In this document: piece by piece, positions 34,925-46,488 of the stretch | Position numbering within the stretch: position 1 is the first letter of the stretch | How the letters are laid out: every line of letters starts with the position of its first letter | Assembly (NCBI GenBank): GCA_017311185.1 | Contig: JAESUZ010002684.1 | Location: forward strand, 868,001 to 932,000 | Origin: Proteles cristata cristata | Taxonomy: Eukaryota; Chordata; Mammalia; Carnivora; Hyaenidae | DNA: 64,000 bases | Reading direction: 5' to 3' | Made by a program: the position numbers and the translations under genes | The notes under the pieces: generated by a model | What the model was told of the DNA's origin: nothing | Databases searched by the model: none | What the model saw: only the letters and a program-made list of their open reading frames with translations

Positions 34925-35030
34925 CCCTTCGCTGTGCGACTTGCTTGATATCCATGAGTTAGTTAACCTCCCTCAGCCTCAGTGACTTCTTTGAAATAGA
35001 GATAGTAATACTCGATTAGCTCATACATTA
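34925..35030 (+). mobile_element. MIR fragment
   Basis: 'gtgcgacttgcttgatatcc..ttagttaacctccctcagcctcagtgacttc' resembles the MIR core. Confidence 0.55.
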
Positions 35031-35961
35031 TTTCCCATATACAGATGGGCCGTTGGGTGATAAAACGCGAAATGATAAAGGGAGAAGATAATTTTAGAAC
35101 TACTATCGTAGTCCATGCCAACCACGCTTCAGTTAAAAAGAACAGTGAAAAAGTTCAGCAATGACAACAACAGGAAGATCATTCTAGAAGTCAGATTCAT
35201 CACAGTTAATAGCCTTTCTCTCAGCAGTCCGGCCAGGCAGCTGTATTCCAACTCAGATGGGGACATGAAGGACTCGGATGAGTTTTATGGATTCTGCAAA
35301 ATGTGTGGAATTGCTGTCTGCAGAAAAGTGTACCCATGAACCCAAATAAATTGCAGTCACTGGCTATGCTAGAGGTCTACCAGAACTTTATCCCTACTGA
35401 AGTCCTTGACTTAAGCAGGGATGCTTGTGGTCAAGATATCCAGTTGACTATGCTGAATTATAATGTTTTCAGACTCCACAGTCATTCATGCAGCTTTGAG
35501 GGCAGAATCACACAGAATGCATTCCAAGTGCAAAGCTCCACAGGACCCCAGCAAACCCCATACCAGGGCTGTATTCCTGAAGTCACTCGGTAGAACCACT
35601 GGATGAGACTCTTGACTCTGTCCACTTATGACCATACTTTGACCTCAACTTCCAGACTGACTCAAATTCCTAGAAATGGTAGGCTGCCTACATACGCTGA
35701 TGTGTGCATTCAAGACACATGGATTCATAGGTGTTTTCAAATTTGTTTCAAGGTGACAACAAACATATTTATATATAATTCAACTTTCAACACGAACAGC
35801 TTTGATGTTATAAGTACTGTCACTTAAGCAGTCTTTTCATGGGAAAGAACTTTGATGGAATCTTGGCGTTGACTCCCTAATGAAGGTTACCTGAGTTCAT
35901 GTATACATGGACATAATCAACACAGTGTGTGATACTTAAATCAATCAGCACCTCCCTTCTA
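35031..35961. other. Unique non-coding stretch
   Basis: Three short plus-strand frames follow each other at 35115-35827 (74, 96 and 74 codons), in different frames. None shows a recognisable domain. A decayed processed pseudogene is possible but unsupported. Confidence 0.3.
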
Positions 35962-36146
35962 TTTTTAAAAATGTTTATTTATTTTGAGAGTAGAGGAAGA
36001 ACAGAGAAGGAGAAAAAAAGCCCAATCAGGCTGTATGCTGTCAGTGCAGAGCCCAACACCAGGCTCGATCCCACAAGTCATGAGATCATGACTTGAGCTG
36101 AAATCAAGAGTCAGACACTTAACTGACTGAGCCACCCAGGCGCCCC
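35962..36146 (-). mobile_element. SINEC, older subfamily
   Basis: Marked by 'gctgaaatcaagagtcagac' in the head, the older Can-SINE signature, with a short body. Ends gagccacccaggcgcccc. Confidence 0.92.
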
Positions 36147-36332
36147 AGTCAATGCTTTCCTTCTTACCATATATCACATTTGTATACCTGAAGCCCACAA
36201 TGGTATTATCTTTTTTGAAATGAGGTGAGGATTTCTTCATTTGAACAACAGATAAGAACAACTGAAAGAGAAGATGACCACTCATTTATCCCGGAGTTGA
36301 TATTTGCCAGGCACTGAAACATTGTTTATATA

Positions 36333-36512
36333 TCAGGGGTGATTTTGTATCCAGGGGACATTTGGTAATACTGGAGACTTTTTAAAATTGTTGTTACCCT
36401 GGGTAGAGGCCTGGGTTACTGCTAAGCATCCTGCAGGGCCACGGAGAGTCCCCCCACAATGAAAACTCACCCAGCCCCAAATATCAATGGTGGTGTGGTT
36501 CAGAAACCCTAC
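36333..36512 (+). mobile_element. MER5A (hAT-Charlie nonautonomous DNA transposon)
   Basis: Clear match in order: 'aggggtgattttgtatcc', 'aggggacatttggtaatactgg', 'agactttttaaaattgttgtt', 'gggtagaggcctgggttactg', 'ctaagcatcctgcagggcca', 'cccccacaatgaaaactcac', 'aaatatcaatggtg' and 'ttcagaaaccct'. The 'gtgctactggcatct' segment of the consensus is missing. Confidence 0.88.
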
Positions 36513-36534
36513 ACATTATCTGGTTCTGCCTTAG

Positions 36535-36690
36535 TCACCAAACACCGGATGAGGCGGTGGATTCTGTTGTCATCCCCACTTACAGAAGCAGAAATTGTGG
36601 CCATATGAGGTCGAGAGGTTGTCCAAGTTCCCAAACCAAGTGGGGGACACAGATTTGGGTTAATCTGGAATCCAGGCTCTTCCTCCTCAC
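36535..36690 (-). mobile_element. MIR fragment
   Basis: 'tgtcatccccacttacagaagcagaaattg..gagaggttgtccaagttcccaaaccaag..aatctggaatccaggc' is antisense MIR. Confidence 0.65.
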
Positions 36691-38058
36691 CTTCTAAGGG
36701 CAAAGTCAGGAGTAGAAGAACCATATTCTCTGCTTCTTCCTCACATGGCTGCCTTTTTGTCTAAATTATTATTAAGTTGCATAACTAGAAGACTCACTTT
36801 ATAAAGAACGAATGAGCATATCAGTGTTTCTTTTAAAAGCAGAAGAATTTCCATATTTAGTAACTGTGGATCTAGGGTGCCACTGAGGTTTTTTTGCCTT
36901 AGAGGTGTGCTGCCGGCAAGGTTTGTGAAACTCACTGGTGCGGGTCTCCATGGAATCTTTCATTATGGCTGCCTGTTTGTTTTTAAGTTGAACAGTAATG
37001 TATCTGTTAAGGGAGATTTATAGTTCTGTCCTTTTAGGAGAGAGAATTCATACTCTGGTTTTGCCTTCTGAAGCTTCCACACATCATCACTAAAGTACAT
37101 TATCATTTTTTATCTGGTGTCAGAGAGGATTTTCTCATCTTCTGAGTTAGATGGTGTGCTCTAAGCAGCAGAGGACTTGAGGACTCATCAGAGCTCCCAG
37201 GATGGACTTCGTTCTGCTGTTTTTCCTACCAGTCACAAAGAAATGGGGGCTAATAGAAATCCATTGGCTGCCATTTGCAAAACTGTTTAGTTTCTCTGAA
37301 TATTCTGGTCTCTTGTTGACATGAGCATTGCTCTTTTTTTTGTCCTAGTAGATGATTTATTTTCTATGAGGTAGTGTTTTCAACAACCACTACAGAATGT
37401 TCTGAATCACTCTGAACTCCATTTGGATAAAAATAAATGTGCTCATTTCCCCCCATGGATGTTTTCTTTTGTCCATGAAAATTATGATTAGTTTTGATCT
37501 GTCCACAACCCTGCTATAGGAGCCCTTGATAAATGTTTGAACAAAATGTAGGAAATATCACAAACAAGCACAAATCTCTCATAAATGAAAGGAAGTACCT
37601 CTGCCTTTCCAAACTGACCCACCAGTTGAACCAATCCTTGGGCTCTAGGAAGAGTAGGATTTTTATAAGAGGAATTTTTCCTTGAATATAAGGGGTCATA
37701 AAAAGGCAGCATCTTAATAAATTCATTAAGAAGCAAAGGAGAGCAGGCTCATTCCCTCATTTATATAAAGATCACCAACACAATGTGAAAAGCTTAAATT
37801 AAGAAGGAGAGCTAGGGCAGATGGCAGTGACCACATTTTGACTTTTGTAATAAACTCCAAGTGAGGGCAGGCCTGCTATCATGTAGACACACTAGAAAAA
37901 AACAAACGAAGAAGACATTTGTCTCTTAACTTTAAACTTTTGTGTCATTCTTGATCCATATCGCCCATGCCATGTCCTGTGAATTACTCTTTAATCTTAT
38001 CATGATCTTGATAGTAATACGATTATATCACATTGTATTTGTGCATGTGATAAGAAGT
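36691..38058. other. Unique non-coding stretch
   Basis: 1.4 kb without a recognised repeat or coding signal. Confidence 0.4.
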
Positions 38059-38068
38059 ACATTACATT

Positions 38069-38530
38069 TTATTTTATTTTTAAATATTTAGGGGCGCCTG
38101 GGTGGCTCAGTCAGTTAAGCATCTGACTTTGGCTCAGGTCATGATCTCGCGGTTCACGGTTTTGAGCCCTGTGTCAGGCTCCATGCTGACAACTCAGAGC
38201 CTGGAGCCTGCTTCAGGTTCTGTGTCTCCCTCTCACTCTGACCCTCCCCTGCTCACGCTTTCTCTCTCTCTCTTTCTCTCAGAAATAAATAAAACATTAA
38301 AAAAATTTTTAATATTATTTTAAAAATTTAATGTTCATTCATTTTTTGAGACACAGAGAGAGCACAAGCAGTGGAAGGGCAGAGAGAGAGGGAGATGAAT
38401 CCAAAGCAGGCTCCAGGCTCTGAGCTGTCAGCACAGAGCCCAAGGGGGGGAGGGCCTGAACTCACGAACTGCGAGATCATGACCTGAGCCTAAGTTGGAT
38501 GCCCAACCAACTGAACCATCCAGGCTCCCT
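38069..38530 (-). mobile_element. SINEC, split by a nested sense SINE
   Basis: Body at 38320-38530, with its T-rich tail end at about 38069-38090. Outer 10-bp duplication acattacatt at 38059-38068 and 38537-38546. The head is decayed (accatccaggctccct). Confidence 0.85.
38091..38312 (+). mobile_element. SINEC nested in an antisense SINE tail
   Basis: Starts ggggcgcctgggtggctcag. Body and tail complete (agaaataaataaaacatt). Its own duplication falls in A/T-rich tail sequence (tttttaaatatt / tttttaatatt) and is not unambiguous. Confidence 0.94.
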
Positions 38531-38546
38531 AAAAACACATTACATT

Positions 38547-39190
38547 CTAAATGGTGGTGAGAAACAAATAGTTTTGAAATCGCCTCTTGGTGTTTCTTCA
38601 TAACCTAATATATGAAGAACTTGTAAATATCAAAAGTGGCATCACCTTCTCTTGCCCTCTGTGGGACCCAGTGAAAGCCATTGGCCTGGACGTTACTTAG
38701 TGTGGAATCTTCTAGAGGTTGAGACCTCCAGCATGGGTCGCCATGTGAGGGGTTGTTGAGTCTGCCTGTCAGCTGGGAGCTCATTGGGGGCAGTGGATCA
38801 AGCCAACATTTCATGGGCTCTAGTTGTGACTTGGGCTTCTCACAGCATGGCAGCCAGGTTCCTCGAAGGAGGGCCCCCAGATCAAGTATGTCGGGGGGAG
38901 GAAACAGAAGATGCATGCCCTCTTCACGGCAGGGCTCGAACTAATGCAGCATCCCCGCTTCCATATTCTCTTGGCTATTAGCAACAGGACCAGAGGAAGG
39001 GAAATAAATTCCAACCCCAGAGCCAGTGACAGAATTTACAGCCATCTTTACTCCATAGAAGGCAGGAAAATTCTGGGTCATCATTATTTCCTCTACCTCA
39101 GGCCATGAGATTACAAGAAGTAGACCTCAAGTTCATTTTCAGTATGAAACAGTTTCTAGAACCTTCCTTTCTATATGGTATAGAAACTCA
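38547..39190. other. Unique non-coding stretch
   Basis: Several overlapping short frames on both strands (38605-39108), none with a recognisable domain. Confidence 0.4.
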
Positions 39191-39345
39191 ATAGAGCTTT
39201 ATTGGTCACGCTTTATGTCATCAATATCTTTGATCCTCACAACAATGCTTTGAAGTGGATAAGGAAACTGAGGCATAGACATGGAGCAAGTTGTCCCAGC
39301 ACAACAGCTGGTGATGACAGTCAAGGGTCCAAACACAGGAGGCCT
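39191..39345 (-). mobile_element. MIR
   Basis: 'gatcctcacaacaatgctttgaagtgg..ataaggaaactgaggcatagac..agcacaacagctggtgatg' is a clear antisense MIR core. Confidence 0.8.
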
Positions 39346-39468
39346 TGTTCTTTGGTCTTTGTAACCACTGGGCTGGTGCTTCTCGTCACTGTGACTCATG
39401 GCAGAATTCTGGTTCACAGCCGGCTGGTCTTAAGGATTTTCTTCATTTTCAAAGTGGTTTCTTTCTTA

Positions 39469-39665
39469 GGGCACCTGGGTGGCTCAGTCGGTTAAGCATT
39501 CAACTTCCTCTCAGGTCATGATCTCACTGTCGGGGGGTTCGAGCCCTGTATCGGACTCTGTGCTGCAAGCTCAGAGCCTGGAGCCTACTTCGGATTCTGT
39601 CTCCCTCTCTCTCTGCCCCTCCCCTGCCTGCACTCTGTCTCTCTTTCTCTCAAAAATAAACATTA
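39469..39665 (+). mobile_element. SINEC, full length
   Basis: Starts gggcacctgggtggctcagtc and ends caaaaataaacattaaa. B-box region slightly altered by a G run (gtcggggggttcgagccc). Confidence 0.95.
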
Positions 39666-41129
39666 AATTTTTTAAAAATAAATTTATTTATTTTGGAAAT
39701 AATCTCTCTTTTCATAATTTTAGTTTTTCAACATTCGTACTACACAGCTGGGAAATCTGCTTTGTTATGTCCTCAGTTCTTGGGAGTTATTTCATTTAGG
39801 AACGGGGTCTGCGTTTTAAATATGCATGTAGTTTGGCGCTGGGATGAAGGGCCATCAAGAACAAAGGGACTCCAGAGATTACATCCCTTTTCCATTTCTT
39901 CCAGAGGCCATGTGGCTTTTCCCTGAATATTGTACCCTCGTCCACAAGTCTTGTTTCTGCAGAACTTTGGCTCCCCAGTGGCTTGCTGAGGTTGACACTG
40001 CCTCTCCCCGTCTGTACATACCCATGTACATCCTTCCACACTTGTTTCTTAATTCTCATTCTCAGCCGCTCATTCTTTGGGTAATTTCTTAGGACAAGCT
40101 CCTGAGGTGAAAACATCTGGTTGATTCTGCCATGATTTTGAGCCAGGTCAGTTCACGGATGACTACTGCTCTGTGTGTTGACTGTCCTTCGTTCTCATGC
40201 TTGCTCTGGCTCAAAGAATTGCACCTTCAGGTAAAGCCAGGGCTGGTCTCCATCATCCAAAGAGAGCTGCCCCTTTTGCAGGAAAGCTGGACTAGGAGAC
40301 TTTTCTAAAGAGAAACTGGGGGTAGGATGGCCACAGCTGAAAGACTCTAATCAAGATAGGATTCGAATAAGATAAAACTGATTGACGAAGCAGGAAAGGG
40401 GGTGGGTGTTAAATGGCTGAAGAGAAGTAATCTGCAGGCATTGGAAGAACTCTCTGGGTGCCCTAACCCAGCAACGGTGTCATGCGTCAGGGAGACAGGT
40501 ATTGAGACGTGACTGGGAGTGTTGACCATGTCCTCTAGGTACTTCTGTGACCACCGTGACTCTACTGTGATGGTGACTGAATCTAGATGACCCTTTGAGT
40601 AGCAAGGCTGTGGGAGATGACCAACATCTGCTGCCCCTGAAAAGGAGCACCCCACCCCCGAACTCTGCAGATCTAGGTGTGTTTGCAAGGTTCCTCTCCT
40701 GTCTGAACTACCAAGTTACTCTGCATTTGCTTGACTTAGGGTGATCCCAGGTGACCAGGCTCTAGCACACAGATACATGAAAGCGTTTTATTTACTTTTC
40801 ATAGCATGAGATGCTAGGTTATATTATGTACATAAATACCTTCTCCTATGCTGGACTCAAGTGTATTTGATAATAATGCTCATCTCTGTTTGTGTCTTCA
40901 GAAAAGGGATACAAGTTGTGTTTGGTCATTTTGGTAAATTTAGTAAACACATGAGTGAAACTAGAAGGAAAGAAGTTCCCCAAGGGTATCCAACAATGAT
41001 GTCATGGACAATGGAAAGCAGTTTTTCTCAGAAGAAATTTGTCAAATCTTTGCGTGGCGATTAGCATCAGGGGCCACAGCATCCAACCAGAGAGAATTGA
41101 ATCACTTCCCTCCCACAGCCTGCCTTTGC
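39666..41129. other. Unique non-coding stretch
   Basis: Paired frames on both strands at 39773-40116 and a 113-codon minus frame at 40347-40688 have no recognisable domain. Confidence 0.4.
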
Positions 41130-41240
41130 TAGATAGTCTTGGCCAAGGAGCTTCAGTACTCTCCTATAAAATGAGGAAATAATATTCACATGGAGATGTG
41201 AAATGGATAATCTGTTTAATTCTCTTAGCAAATTAGAGTA
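41130..41240 (+). mobile_element. Possible MIR fragment
   Basis: 'cttggccaaggagcttcagtactctcctataaaatgaggaaataat' is MIR-like. Confidence 0.5.
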
Positions 41241-41403
41241 TTTCAGAGAGTATGGCTTACTGAAGTAGTCTCAGGCAGACAATATTAGGAACAGTTTGAT
41301 TCAAAAGTATGTGTAGCAGGTGCAGTATAGGGGAGAGCCAAGTAAAACATGTGAGGTGCAAGACAGAAGAGAACACCAACCCTCAGTATTCAAGATAAAC
41401 AGT

Positions 41404-41600
41404 TGTATTTTATTATTATTATATTTCTTATCTATTTTTGAGAGAGACAGAGTGTAAGTGGGGAAGGGCAGAGAGAGACACACACACAGAATCCGAGGCA
41501 GGCTCCACGCTATGAGCTGTCAGCACAGAGCCCCATGAACTGCAAGATCATGACCCGAGTCATGACCCAATGCTAAACTGACTGAGCCACCCAGGTGCCC
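41404..41600 (-). mobile_element. SINEC lacking its B box
   Basis: 13-bp duplication caagataaacagt at 41391-41403 and 41601-41613. The text passes from 'cagcacagagccc' directly to 'catgaactgcaagatcatgac', so the segment that normally holds gggctcgaaccc is deleted. A 'gatcatgacccgagtcatgaccc' repeat follows. Confidence 0.95.
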
Positions 41601-41687
41601 CAAGATAAACAGTGTATTAATGGAGTACTTAGAAATCAGTGCAAAAGAAATCCTTGATAAATAACATGGAAGTAACATAAGACTTTT

Positions 41688-41899
41688 TTTTTAATGTTTT
41701 AATTTTATTTCTAGAGGAGAGAGGAGATAGCGTGAGCAGGGGAGGGCCAGAGAAAGAGGGAGTCACAGACTGAAACAGGCTCCAGGCTCTGAGCTGGCAC
41801 TCAGCACAGAGCCCGACGAGGGGCTCGAACCCACGAACCACGAGATCGTGACCTAAGCAAAAGTCGGACGCTTAACCGACTAAGCCATCCAGGCGCCCC
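41688..41899 (-). mobile_element. SINEC, young 'ttcgctt' subfamily
   Basis: 14-bp duplication aacataagactttt at 41674-41687 and 41900-41913. Shares the subfamily markers 'cctaagcaaaagtcggacgc', 'agctggcactcagcacag', 'agtcacagactgaaacagg' and a 'tttctaga' tail junction. Intact B box. Confidence 0.96.
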
Positions 41900-42067
41900 A
41901 ACATAAGACTTTTAAAATAAAGATGAATTAAATCTGTCTCACTCATCTGGTTCCAATAAAACTTTATTTATAAAAGCAGGCAGCCAAGCCATGAGCCCGA
42001 GTGCACTGATTTGATTTTTTAAAAATATTGTATCACAATACTGTTTATTCTGATGATGCAGCTTTTA

Positions 42068-42307
42068 ATTAACTAATTATTATAAATACACATATTTATA
42101 TTATATATTTATATATTGTATTTATAATATATATGGGGGGGTGGGCAGAGAGAAAGGGAGAGAGAAGGAGAGAGAGAATCCCAAGAAGGCTCCTCACTGT
42201 CAGCATGCCAACCCCAATGTGGGGCTTAATTTCACAAACCCGTGAGAACACGACCTGAGCCTAAATCAAGAGTCAGACGCTTACCCAACTGAACCATCCA
42301 GATGCCC
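42068..42307 (-). mobile_element. SINEC, older subfamily with AT-expanded tail
   Basis: Body at 42137-42307 with the older 'ctaaatcaagagtcagacgc' marker. The tail side at 42068-42136 is an (AT)-rich low-complexity run. Flanks share 14 of 17 bases (tgatgatgcagctttta / tgactatgcagttttta), an old duplication. Confidence 0.85.
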
Positions 42308-42325
42308 CTGACTATGCAGTTTTTA

Positions 42326-44640
42326 GGTGCTTCCTTAACTTCAGTGCCTGAGGGGGAATGCCTCACTTGTAGAATCCTAGCCTCAGCCCTGATTTTTAAA
42401 CATCTTTTTAAATAGTTTTTTTTTTTTTTATTTTAACTGATACATTTAGAATTCTATAAGTCAAATCCTAGATAAAGACCTTTGGGACCCTCATGCCCAG
42501 TCCTCGGTGTGATTGCAAATGCTTTCTAAGCACCTCCTTTTTCATGTCAAAGATGGTGATTTTGCCATTAATAACCTGAGCCTAAAAACTCAGGTAGGCA
42601 CGTGTGGGATTGTCAGGTCTCCAAACCCGACCTTCTGAGGACACTGCCTTCGATGAGGAAGACACCTGCCTGCCTAGATGCCTTTGACTTGGTGACTAAG
42701 TTTAGACGGTGCATTTCCTCCTCTGTGTTCATTTCCTTTGTACTTTATGTTTTTCCTGACTTTCTTTGACTAGTTTTTGAGGGTGGATTCTGACTATCCT
42801 GAAAATAAGGGTCGTTTCAGGAAATTGTTTTCTTTGTTGCTCTTAAATATTGATGGGGTTCTGGCAGTGGGAATATAATTAAGCTCCCAGCAGTGATCAA
42901 GCTTCTTTTTATAATAAGCCTTTTATCCCTTTGCCTAACCTGCTACTGCCTTGCCTTGTTTCTCAGGGTTAAATGGCAGGGAGCCATTTGGCTCAACCAG
43001 TTGGACCCTGGCAGGACTTGCCATGAATCAGATTTTCTTTTCCTCCTCAAAGGCACAGTGAGCCTCTTACTCAAGTTCACCTCACATTTCAATTTGCAAA
43101 TGAGCATGTGGCTTCTGTGTCACCCTATTGGCAACAGCTGATATATCTACCAAAGTGATGATGGCCCTTGAATGTGTAATGACTCCAGCTTTTCAGGGCC
43201 ACCTCCTCCCAAAGCTGCTGTCCCTCTCGTCCATTCTGTCTTCTTAGAGGGCCAATATTTATCTGTTGGAGCACAAAGGGAGAATGGAAGAGCACAAGAG
43301 CAAGATCTGGCCAAACAATGGGGTAAAGACTGACCATGGCAAAACTGCAAGTTCTAAGGTCTCACTGGATTGTCGATTGTTCCTGGAAGGCCATGTGTGG
43401 TGGTTCAAACATCCTGCCTGAGAGGGTGGTTTGGGTGGAATACATAATTAAATCACTTAGTTTGGGGGGTCCTTACCCAATCAGTAGAAGGTCTGACCAG
43501 AACAAAAAGGCTGATCTAATTACAAGGTAGAAGGAATTCCTCCTGTCTGACCACCTTGAGCATGGGATGTGGTATTTCCCTGACCTTGGACTCTACCTGA
43601 ACCATCAGTGACTATGACACTATCTGTTGTCCTGATTCTCAGGCTTTTAGAGCCACTACCCTGTCAGCTTTCCTGGGTCCCAACTTCCCAACTACAGATC
43701 TGGGGACTTCCTGGCCTTTGTCATTGCATTTCCTCATAATAAATGCACGTATGATAGTAGTAACAATAAATTATGGGAGGAATAATATATTATTATACAA
43801 TAAATATAGAAGCTCCTTCTTATAAAGACATAGGATATAATTATAGATACATATAAGGTAAATAAATCCATCTCTTGGTTCTGTTTCTCTGGAGAGCCCT
43901 GACTAAGACAGCATAGTATTTTGATCATTCAGAAATTCACTATAGTCTAAGAAGCCTCATGTAGGACATACCACAGTAAGGCATATATCTGATCAAAGAA
44001 AAATAAATAGATGTATTCACAATCACAAGATTATAGGGAACATTTGTCATTTGGGGAATCTGCCCAGCAGATGTGTTTGGGGAAGTTCCTGCCTTATAAA
44101 TTTTCATGAGAGATGGAGCCTTTCCCTTATGTAGGATGGAAAGAAATCATACTAGATCATCATGACTGCTTTCCAGAGTAGGATAGGGCACAAGCCATTG
44201 TGATGTAGATCTGAAAAATCTGACATACACACACACAGTTCTAACAATGAAGTTTGTGACGCAGAGAAGTCAAGTCAATGTGGAGTTCTTTTTGGTGATG
44301 GCTCAACTGACAGCAGCACAATTTCCAAGGGTGGCTGTGCAAATGGTACCTTCAGGGACAGCCAGTGTCTAAATCCAGTGGCGTCTGCAGCGGCGGAGAA
44401 CAAGAGGATTGAGTGTCGGATGTCAGGGACAGAGGTGCCCTCACCGTGCAGGGTACGCGCTCGGATTTGGCAGTAGGCACTCTATTCTGGCTGCATGGTT
44501 TCCCTTTGTTCTTTCCATTTTCCAAATTTGGTTCTCCAGCCTTCGTTGGCAATTATGTTAGTATATTCCATTTCAGTTACGTTAGCCAAAGTCGTTCTTG
44601 GTTGTTTAAGAATCAGGATTAAGACATTCATTTGTTTCTT
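42326..44640. other. Long unique non-coding stretch
   Basis: 2.3 kb without recognised SINE or L1. AT-rich around 43735-43870. No exon-like frame. Confidence 0.4.
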
Positions 44641-44940
44641 GAGCCTGTACTATATACCAGACACTTTTCTATGTGGAATGGATAGAGCAGTGAATAAGAC
44701 AGACAAGGACTTCTCTCTCATGAAGATCCCATTCTTGTAGGGTGAATGAGTGAATAAACGAGCAAGTATATAAGTAAGGAAGAATCGGCTTGCTATAAAC
44801 ACTATGGAGAAGAGAGAGTGATGTCAGAGGGCGGCAGGAGAACCCCAGAGGGCAGTGAGGGAAGCGCCCTCTGAGGCAATTACGTCCAGCTGAGACCTGA
44901 ATGGCAAGAGGGAGCCAGCCACACAGATACCAGGGAGGTG
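44641..44940 (+). mobile_element. L2
   Basis: Well-ordered L2 text: 'gtactatataccagacactttt', 'gagcagtgaataagacagacaagg', 'ggtgaatgagtgaataaac', 'ataaacactatggagaagagagagtgat', 'agctgagacctgaatggcaagaggg'. Confidence 0.85.
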
Positions 44941-45590
44941 GGAGTAATGGTTACTTCAAAGGCCCTGAAACAGAAGCAGCCAATACAAGGTCTACTTTGA
45001 AGGGAGTATACAAAACTCATGTAACCCAAACCCCCAGATGTACAGACAAAGGGATCGAAGTGTAAGCATTTTCCAAGCCCCAAAGCTCTTTGTGATGACT
45101 CTTAGTAATGAATGAACGAATTGTAACTGTGGCGAAAATACAGAGCAGAGTGAAAGGCAGATGTGAAAGCCCTTGGATGTTGATTGAAATTCTGACCTCA
45201 GTTTTTCTCTTCTGTTTGGTGCTTCTCAGTTTTCCTCAGGTTACATTTTCCTGTACCAGGCCTGGCCTGTTTTTGGTTGTCTCCTATCCCCTTCCTTGTC
45301 GGCACTGCATGAGTGAAAAGTGAACTACAGTTAGTGGCCACCATTTTCGTTTAGCAAGTGCATTCCAGATGTATATGGACTGACAAAATCGGAAAACAAT
45401 CAGAACACCAAAGAACTGGTGGTGGTTGAGAGACAATGAGTTTGCAGTCTCTGGCCAGTCCAACATTCTGATCAAAGGAAAATGTTCATGGGTAAATAGG
45501 TTTACATAACCTTTTAAACCTTTATAGTGTTATCAAACCTGTATGCCAATGCAAGCTGTGTATATAATTTTAAGTTTTCTGGAGCCACAC
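44941..45590. other. Unique non-coding stretch
   Basis: No recognised element. Confidence 0.4.
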
Positions 45591-45597
45591 TTCTTTT

Positions 45598-45629
<32 letters not shown>

Positions 45630-45765
45630 TTTCTTTCTTTCTTTCTTTCTTTCTTTCCTCTTTCTCTCTCTCTCTCTCCCCCTCCCTCCCTCTCTTTCTC
45701 TCTCCCTCCCTCCTTTCCTTCCTTTCTCTCCCTCTCTCTCCCTCTCCTTCCATTTTCTTCTTTCT

Positions 45766-45797
<32 letters not shown>

Positions 45798-45806
45798 TTC
45801 TTTCTT
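45591..45806. repeat. Large polypyrimidine tract, (TTTC)n / (CT)n / (CCCT)n
   Basis: About 216 bp almost entirely C and T: two (TTTC)n blocks flank a central ccctccctccc / ctctctc region. It abuts the 3' end of an antisense L1, so it is most likely the L1 poly(A) tail turned into (GAAA)n. It accounts for the 187-, 93-, 89- and 79-codon frames that cross it. Confidence 0.95.
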
Positions 45807-45819
45807 AGCTTTGCACAAT

Positions 45820-46180
45820 TGTTTATGTTTTTCTTTCATGGTTTATTGTCAAGTTGGTTTCCATATAACACCCAGTGCTCATCCCAACAGTACCTCTCCT
45901 CATGCCCACCCCTTCCCTTCTCTCCCCCACCCCCACCAGCTCCTCAGTTTGCCCTGAGCATTCAAGAGTCTCTCATGGTTTGCCTCCTCCCTCTCCCAGC
46001 TATTTTCCCTTCTCCTCCTCCATGGTCTTCTTATGTTTCTCCTGATTTACTTATAAGTGAAAATATATGGTATTTGTCTTTCTCCGCCTGGGACTTATTT
46101 CACTAAGCATAACACCAGTTCCCATCCATGTTGCCACAAATGGCCAGATTTCATTCTTTCTATTGCTATGTAGTATTCCA
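45820..46180 (-). mobile_element. Antisense L1 3' end, 5'-truncated
   Basis: Carnivore L1 3' terminus in reverse: 'tttattgtcaagttggtttcc', 'acacccagtgctcatcccaac', 'ctctcatggtttgcctcc', 'acttatttcactaagcataac', 'attgctatgtagtattcca'. Breaks off after tagtattcca. No target duplication found. Confidence 0.9.
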
Positions 46181-46275
46181 GAGTTAAAAAAGTTAACACA
46201 CACACATGCCACCAGATGAAGTTGATTTTAACATTTTATTTAACTATATACAAACTATTCATTACAAAATTATTT

Positions 46276-46488
46276 AAAATTTTTTAATGTTTTCTTTATT
46301 TTGAGAAAGAGAGAGAGACAGTGTGAACAGGAGGGCTGGGCAGAGAGAGAGGGAGATACAGAATCAAGACTGACTCCAGGTTTCTGAGCTGTTGGGGGCA
46401 CAGAGCCCGACATGGGCTTGTCCCATGAACCATGAGATCATGACCTGAGCTGAACAGACGCTTAACCGACTGAGTACCCAGCACCTCT
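46276..46488 (-). mobile_element. SINEC, full length, eroded
   Basis: Between two antisense L1 3' ends. Imperfect flanks tcattacaaaattatt / tcatcacaaaaattatt. Head has lost bases (gactgagtacccagcacct). Confidence 0.9.

Noticed and set aside
35115..35827. Three consecutive plus-strand frames as a multi-exon or broken gene
   Set aside because: Different frames, no domain and no convincing splice sites. A decayed retrocopy cannot be excluded but is not supported.
45527..46106. 187- and 93-codon frames rich in F, L and S resembling a membrane protein
   Set aside because: Translation of the polypyrimidine tract plus antisense L1 3' UTR; no real gene.
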